Origin: Atherinomorus stipes
Lineage: Eukaryota > Chordata > Actinopteri > Atheriniformes > Atherinidae
DNA: 64,000 bases
Direction: 5' to 3'
Assembly: GCA_023101725.1 (NCBI GenBank)
Contig: JALJCO010001038.1
Coordinates: forward strand, 248,001 to 312,000
Of the stretch, positions 57,251 to 64,000 are shown one piece after another. Each line of letters begins with the position of its first letter. Position 1 is the stretch's first letter. The notes under the pieces were generated by a model. The model made no database searches, had not been told where the DNA came from, and saw only the letters and a list, made by a program, of their open reading frames with translations. The translations under genes and the position numbers were made by a program.

Positions 57251-58525
57251 CACATTAACATTTAGCACACGCCACAACATTAAATTGACAATGTCTCAAC
57301 AACTTGTCATGGTAACTGTCCTTAACATTTTTTGAGTGGTAGGCTATATATATTTTTTTGTATGATGTCACAACGAACCTAAAATGCCCTGTAACCTTTC
57401 CAGGTGAACTTAATTAAGACGCTGTCCCACTGAAATTTGCGGGTTGATACGAGTTTTTCAAACGCCCTGTGGAGGAAATTTTATTATTTATTCCACTCAA
57501 TCTTAAAGTAGTTGTGCCTGAGAAAATCTAATAAAGTCATTGTTCCTGCAAGACCAGTTCATATCTTAAAGCTAATCAAGAGACCAAATGTCTGTTGCGA
57601 AAGGCAGACGCTGACAACTGCTTGGATACAAGAAGCCGCTCATAATCGCCATTTGGCTCCTATCCCATTGACACCTGCTGGCCCACTGCGTGGCCTCTGT
57701 TACCTTTGCTGCGTGTCTGGTGACATCACGCTGGGTTAGTGTTGATGATGTCAGCCATGCCACAGAGATCAGGAAAGTAAACAATAGAGAGTGAGCCGGA
57801 CTGCAAGCCGGACTGTGCTTTGTTGCATCTTTGTCCATCCTCAAAACTGAGGAAAACCAGAGGATGATTTTCTAGCGCAGATGGAACACAGTTGACGTTA
57901 ATTTATGGATGAAACAGAGTTGTTTTGGAACTTTATATGAGACGTGACTGGCACACTGTGACAATATAGGCACGTACCACCCAACGTCATCATGTGAATT
58001 CGCGGATCAACCCGGGCCACTGCATGCCGATCGGAGCCGAGCCGCTTGAAGGCGATTTTAACCTGCGTCGCTTGCCGAGTCTTTTGATGTGGGTCAACAA
58101 GGGTCGGTGAGCCTTTCCCACAAAAAGCTGATTGTTTGCAGATTTAAACTGAGTTTTTTTTGGCCAGTGTGAAAGGGGTATTAGACTTTTCTTAACGTTT
58201 ATACGCGCATGTACATTGTTCAGTGGTTAAATATTTATTCCACATCATGCTGTTTTAAAAAAAGATGATTAACCACAAAGAAACACAAAAGTGGTGTCTA
58301 AACTGTGACTGCCTCTAAATGTTCTGGTTGTTTCTAAACAGTCCTCTTTGTCGTCCCTCTGACACTTAAATGTCATCAGAACAAGACTGTTAAATTTTCC
58401 TTTCATGAAATGTTTGAGATGGAGGAAATACCACGTCATAATTCCAGTTAAATGGTCAACTTTCATCATAGACAGTAGTATCAGTGAGATATGAACTTTT
58501 TTTACATTTTCCTGAAATTGCTACC
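57251..58525. other. no gene seen; possible diverged MITE
   Basis: Around 57960-58180 (GATCAACCCGGGCC, GTGTGAAAGGGG) looks like the right part of a fish MITE, but no left end was matched. The open stretch at 57512-57739 has no recognisable domain. Confidence 0.35.
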
Positions 58526-58590
58526 AAAAGTTGAATATCCCAAACTTTTTGTGAGTAGTGTATATGCACCAAAAAGTTTGGGATGACAAC
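58526..58590. repeat. Tc1/mariner-type terminal fragment
   Basis: CCCAAACTTTTTGTGAGTAG and the inverted ACCAAAAAGTTTGGGATG lie about 20 bp apart around TATA. The first is a common Tc1/mariner end, so two ends meet here or a mini-element remains. Confidence 0.5.
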
Positions 58591-61499
58591 AGAACTGTCC
58601 ATCCCCCACCCGGTCCTAATGTGTCCAGTGAGTGAATATTGGATATTAGTATGTACTCTATTGATGGGTATTACTTAATTTTCAGGGTATTTGTATGATC
58701 AGCAATGCTAAGTTTATGTAAAGCCAGTCTGTCTTGTGGAGGATGGCAAGAGAAGAGAAGTGACACCTGTCAGTCTGTCCAGGAACAGAATCTGTTTGTC
58801 CATCTGTCCTTTCTCTGTTGACAAACTCTGAGACAGAAAATGGAAATGTCTGCTGCTCTGCTCCATTATTTATATTCCAGTAGCCGATGAATAATCTGAT
58901 TACAGCTGATGAAGATGCTGAATTATTCAGGAGGCTGTGATTGGGCCTGGGAGGTGACCTGGGGGCCGCTGAGGGAAAGAAGACCGGAAACAAAGTCTTT
59001 GGGGTCTCAAAGGTCCCAACTCTTTGGCTCCCTGTGGCAGATTCTTCCTCTGTCTGGTCCCTCGCTGCAACTTTCTGGTTCGATGACTGGGTTAATAACA
59101 GCATGGCGGCGCGGTGGTGGGGGAGCTGATGACGCGGTCTTGCTGTGACCTGCTGAGAGGAGGTGGACTGAATAATTGAAAGGGGGTGTTGAATTGATCA
59201 GTGTGCTGCATAGTCCAGGAATGCTTTAAAAACAAGGACAGATTCATCTTTATATCCTGTATATCAGCAGCCAGAGCGTCATATTTACCTTCTCAGCTGG
59301 TCTGTTTGCTCCTGAAGTTTTCAGAGTATTTTAATCTAAGCTGTTTTCCCTCTGTTATGTCCACCTTATGCTCTGCACAGAGATTAATAAAAGAATAAAG
59401 AGTTTGCGTGAAGTCTCTAATTGCTCAGGTTGATTCTTTTTTTATTCTGATTACATGCAGCTTTGAACCAGACTATCATCTCTGCATAAGCAGAGCATTT
59501 TGCCCAATATATTGTCAACTTTTACCAGATTACTGTTTACAACTTTGTTAGAAAATACTCTTTTTGTTTTTTTAAAAAAAAAATTCATCTTTATTTTAAA
59601 GGTGTCATCACCCATGATAGTGCAGTAATAGTGCACTATTACTGCACTACTTCTGGCAGAAAAAGGAGGAACTTTTTCATGCCCGCATCTGTATCACCTG
59701 GAAATCGAGGTTCAGCCCCATGTGCAAAATTCTAGATTGCACAGACAAATTCCTACACACAAATTTGGATCTTAGTTGATCTGTTCCTAAGTTTATAAAC
59801 CAAACTCTGGGTTCTGACAACCATGTGTTCAGGTTTCTAAAAGAGGTCTGTTAAATGGCACAATTTACAAAACTGACACATCTGCAAGGAATTTATAACT
59901 GGATGAAAAGATTTCCAAAGATTTCTATGTTTTTCTTTTTGTTAAATCATGACAGGAACTTGAGGGCTCTATACCAACACAGGTGATATGTTATTCAACT
60001 GTATATCAACAACCTTATGAGGTAAAGAAAAAACAAAAATCCAATTTCAGTGGCTAAAACAGCTGAAATTGAGTATTATTTTCAACTGAAGAAATGTGTA
60101 ATACATACTATTAAACCATCACTATAACATCCTCCAGCGCAAATGTAGTTTTTCTGATCTCTGCTCCACTTCTGAGGTGGAAAGGATGAATCGATAGACT
60201 TGTTCATGAGCAAATCTTTTTACTTCACAGATGACAAAGCTCCCCCATGTAACCACACACAATCTGCTTGCTGGTGTAATTATCCAAGGTTATAATGTTA
60301 ATACCTACGGCTAATCTTTTCCTGTTTAATAATCAGTTCATTTCAATAAGCCAAAATTTTGATCTTGTTTTCTCACCTTGAGCATTTTGATATATTCCGG
60401 GTTTTTATATCTGTGAATCTATTACACAGTTTTTACTTTTCCATGATGGAGAGACACAAAAAGGCTGACCTGGTATGCACTGTATGTTTTAAATGCATCA
60501 TATGTCTACGTTTTTAAATACATATTTTCTTATTCAGTGTTGTTTCTTCTAACATTTTGTACTTTTTTTTATATTTCATATGTTTGCACTGAAATGACTG
60601 AATTTCATGTATGTACAATGTAGTGAATACAGATCTGCAAGGACTACTTTAAAACAGATGTTTATTCAGTATGTGGTAAACTGGAATTCATTACAGAATG
60701 AGTAAGATGTGTCTAAATATTTTTCAGTTTTAAAAAATGTATAAAAACAGAATATTTAGTGTATGAACTTGAATTATGTTATCATGGTGACTGCAAGTGA
60801 ATGCTTGAAAGAGGATTCTTTGTTGTTAAAGGTACCATGACATCAAATTGAACTTTTCTGGAGTTTGGGGGTATAATATGGTCTGTTGTGCCCTGATGAG
60901 GCCATGTGAATGTCCAGAGTGAGTATCAACTTCCCTACTTATGGGCGGTCAGCTTTGTGTCCTTCTGCAAAAACGCTTGAATCAGACAGCAGCTTATCAT
61001 TTTACGTAATTCATATTTTCCAATAAGAGCACACTATCAAGCAAACAGCCTACCCCCCTCCCCTGTCCTTCCACCCTCCCCCAGCTGATACAACTGCATG
61101 AGTCCACCTAGTCTGACTGCTGAACATGGGTCAATTCTGGATGGATTTTCAAACAAATGTATTTAAAAAAAAAACGCTTCTGTTGATACAAGGAGGCAAC
61201 CACAACATTGTCATAACCCATATATGTGAAATGCCCATAATGCTAAAGATAGCCTCTTAGCAAACGCCGACCACTAGCTATTGGCAGGTTGACAGTTTAT
61301 CTAATTAATGTTACAGCCAAATAAAGTTGTAGCCAATGAAAATATATGTGAATTTGGTTTTGAGGCAGATCATATCATTATTAAACTGATCTATTGGTCA
61401 GACCAAGCGGCAACCTCTGGTGTGAAGCCACCCAGAAGTCTCGACCTTTACAATCCAAACAGCCATTTTCGCCTTCAACCCAGCTTAGCAAAACTTGTT
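58591..61499. other. no gene seen; interspersed repeat near 60.83 kb
   Basis: No coding sequence was recognised. From about 60828 (TTAAAGGTACCATGACATCA) to about 61130 there is a dispersed repeat of the kind seen in many fish genomes. The rest may be unique. Confidence 0.4.
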
Positions 61500-61694
61500 T
61501 AGAGCCGCAAACCGTAGGAAGACCACAAGACCTTTGGAAAAGAAGGACAACCTATCATTTTTGATAAATACCTACAATAGGAAATTTGCCAAATTTTTTT
61601 GAAGAGCCACAATTTAATTTTAATTATCAGGTTTCAGAATAAAAATCAAGCTTTTGCAAATTTTTGCAAAAAGAGGATAGATTCAAGAATCAAG

Positions 61695-61754
<60 letters not shown>

Positions 61755-62013
61755 TAAAATATATAATATAATTTAGGATTCATTTCTTGACAGCCCTAAT
61801 ATACTGTATATATTACTGCAAATTTTAGTGTTAGGTTGTGAAAGTTCAAAACATATTCCATGGAAAAAAATCTGCAAAAACCTGCATTTTTTTCTATATC
61901 TAAATTAAAAAATGTGAGTTTGTTCTCTATCAATCTTATTTAATGTTATTGAGCCATTGTTGAAGGTCAAAAGAGCCACTTGCGGCACCAGAGCCACAGG
62001 TTGCAGACCCCTG
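61500..62013. mobile_element. hAT (Charlie-like) MITE remnant with AT microsatellite
   Basis: The right end GAGCCACAGGTTGCAGACCC followed by CTG is the classic hAT end (reverse complement CAGGGGTCTGCAACCTGTGG). The left part has AGAGCCGCAAACCG but lacks the terminal bases. An AT microsatellite occupies 61697-61753. Confidence 0.6.
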
Positions 62014-62384
62014 CACTAGGGGCTGGCTCCAAAATAAAGTCAGTCCAACTTCACAGCAGAAATAAACATGTTTACAGCAGAAATAAACATATTTACAGCC
62101 TTGTTAAAAACAATCATTTTAGGTTTAATAGGTCAAGTTTGTCTTCATGGTATCTGTGAGGAGGGTGATGTTTTTATTATTTCTTTATTTTTCAATAACT
62201 TCTCCATTTAGATGTTATTTCATTTTGAAATTAAACATAATTAGGGGCGTGTCCTTTTGGTTGACAGGTGGCAGGTGCCAGTTTTAGCCATGGAGGTCAA
62301 TTGTTAGCTCCCTGCTCACTCCCAGGAAGTCCTCAGCTGGTAACACAGTTGGGGTTTTTTGCCTGGTACACCAGCCTGACTAAC
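62014..62384. repeat. dispersed fish repeat
   Basis: GGGGCTGGCTCCAAAATAAA, AGCAGAAATAAACATGTTTA (twice in a row) and TTGACAGGTGGCAGGTGCCA are typical of a common dispersed repeat, possibly a LINE 3' UTR or SINE tail. Confidence 0.45.
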
Positions 62385-62810
62385 GCCATGTAGGAAAAAA
62401 AAAAAAGGTGTAAGGGGGGGCTCCCTATAAAAGAGAATCAATCCGTGAAAAAATGGGCGGAACCAAAAAGGGGAGGAGGAGGAATAATAAAGAAGGAGAT
62501 AAACTCCCGGGCCCGGTGTGTTCTGGTCTGGTTGGTGGTAAAAAGCTGAGGGAAGTGAATGGGGGGGAAAAACTATAATAATAGGTATAAAAAAAAAGGC
62601 GGGAGGAAAAGAGTTATATAATAAAAAAAAAATATGATAATATAAAAGAAAACTAATAAAAGAGAGAGAAAAAAGGAAAGCTGCCGGGGAAGAAGAGAAG
62701 GGGAGAAGTAACATGGTGCGTTCGTCCTTCTTTTCCCCCCCTCTGAATACCAGGAGGAACATGATGCTATCATATGATTAGGGGGGTGGTGTACCGGGGG
62801 GTTTTTAGCC
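62385..62810. other. purine-rich homopolymer tract, possible poor sequence
   Basis: Runs of A (12, 9, 10) and G (7, 7) alternate with short mixed words for about 400 bp. No repeat unit, gene or element explains it, and the flanks return to normal complexity. The open minus-strand readings here are low-complexity artefacts. Confidence 0.45.
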
Positions 62811-64000
62811 TGTTAACAGCAAGTCTGAGTGTGTCTACCTTTAGACTGCCTATCCTCGTTTGTTCCTGTTCGCTTTGGATTAGCTCGATTTAGCTTGGCT
62901 GTCAATCATTTGCTCTAAGGCTTCGACCGGCTCTCTTTTTTAGTAATTTCTGGGAGAGAGGACACATGCGATGTTGTAAAGATAGAGATGGTGAGAACAC
63001 CCACTGGCTTCACTTTCAGCTCTTCAGAAAGCAATGGGTGACTTAAGCGTAACAACATCCAATACAGTTTTTGGGTGAGGCACTATTTTGTTTTCACTAC
63101 TTTGATATTTGCAGATTTTACATGCACTTCATAGCTCTCCTTGTGCTAACTGAAAGGCATTCCAGACGAAGGTGGTTTTCACTCATATTTGGGTGGAGCC
63201 AGGCGCTGCCATAGCGGTGAAAAGTGTACAATGTTTCAATTTTCAACTAATACGACTCCATTTTACATATGCTTTTTATTACCGCACCCAGCAGTTGCTT
63301 TACAGACTGGAGTGCTGTGTATCCATGGTAACCATACGTAAGTAGATGCGTTCCAGCTGTAAAGCGTGGCTGAGTTGTAAACAAATCACTCATGAATGAT
63401 GGAATGTGTTGAAGATGAGACACGGTTACGTGCGGACAACAATGTTATCATGTACTGGAGGCAGAGGATTTCCAGACAGACCAGAGCAAGGCACAGATTG
63501 ATTGTATTGAACCGTGAAGTCCTGCCCATACACAGATATTATCAGCAAACAGCCAGGTACCGGTGAGTTGTGAACATTTGCATTAATGCATAGCCTGCTA
63601 AGCCCTTGCTGGTAATTTGTCATGTTTGTGAATGCCCCATACATTAGTAGCAAATACAAGATGATACTAAACGTTACAGTTAGGTATGCCATGTAACCTT
63701 ATTATTTGTAGTATAATACTGTCAATAAGAAGGATATACCAACAGTACAGCTGCCTACAGATACCTGTTTAGTTCAAAAAGGCAGAGTATCTGGGATTTA
63801 GGTCGAGCTAAAGTTGTTCCACATTCACACATCACTCGCGCCACATTTCAGGTCGACGCAAGCCGCTCCTAAACCACCCTCTCCAACTGGTCCGAGAGCG
63901 GGCGAGTTACGTTGAGTATTAGCGCAAGTGGTGTGTTCACACAGACCCAGTCAACTCAGTTAGGCCGACCGAAATGGGTCCTGTGTGAAAACACCCTAAG
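62811..64000. other. no gene seen; MITE end at the window edge
   Basis: The last 20 bases (TGTGTGAAAACACCCTAAG) look like a MITE terminus that probably continues past, or ends at, the window edge. The 63780-64000 sequence has inverted-repeat-like GC-rich blocks typical of such elements. Confidence 0.35.

Noticed and set aside
62316..62762. 148-codon minus-strand frame
   Set aside because: Low-complexity Phe/Leu/Ser-rich reading of a homopolymer tract.

Overview
The window looks like intergenic DNA of a ray-finned fish (teleost). No host protein-coding gene could be recognised. The case for a teleost is the mix of nested transposons (Tc1/mariner, hAT, piggyBac, CACTA/EnSpm, Helentron-like, L1 and L2/Rex-type LINEs), the many TA/CA microsatellites and the AT-rich background.

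Region 1 (1-17.1 kb) holds the best-preserved elements. A piggyBac element (about 1.61-4.99 kb) carries a minus-strand transposase with all catalytic aspartates but broken by frame changes. Directly behind its first exon lies a complete CACTA (EnSpm) transposon, 4988-15197. It has 26-bp perfect inverted ends beginning CACTACAC, arrays of GTACC/GGTAC inside both ends, and two minus-strand genes in tandem. The first is an intact nine-exon gene for a SAMD3-like protein of about 486 residues, reconstructed here with every junction in frame. Two nucleotides after its stop comes a C2H2-plus-DDE transposase, which is broken by two frame changes. A TTAA-flanked MITE follows (16.1-17.1 kb).

Region 2 (17-35 kb) is layer on layer of insertions: MITEs, an L1 ORF2 3' piece split by a 1.16-kb element that itself holds another element, a Tc1 copy split by a 1.03-kb hAT MITE with a perfect 8-bp duplication, a second dead Tc1, and a 2.6-kb hAT-type element with a smaller one nested in it.

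Region 3 (36-47 kb) has Tc1 and LINE scraps and then two copies of one Helentron/HINE-like rolling-circle element facing each other head to head (40339-42484 minus, 45866-46957 plus). The left copy is invaded by a MITE cluster.

Region 4 (47-64 kb) has a 100-bp-arm palindrome, an L2/Rex-type LINE with intact RT motifs but an eroded endonuclease (51.6-54.3 kb), a 1.5-kb hAT element with a perfect 8-bp duplication (54851-56343), an unusual 0.5-kb array of ACATGTG motifs with an 11-bp pitch, an hAT end, and a homopolymer-ridden stretch (62.4-62.8 kb) that may be poor sequence.

The most notable system is the CACTA element. Its SAMD3-like protein sits where plant En/Spm elements encode TnpA, next to a catalytic protein and between arrays of a short motif that a TnpA-like protein could bind.
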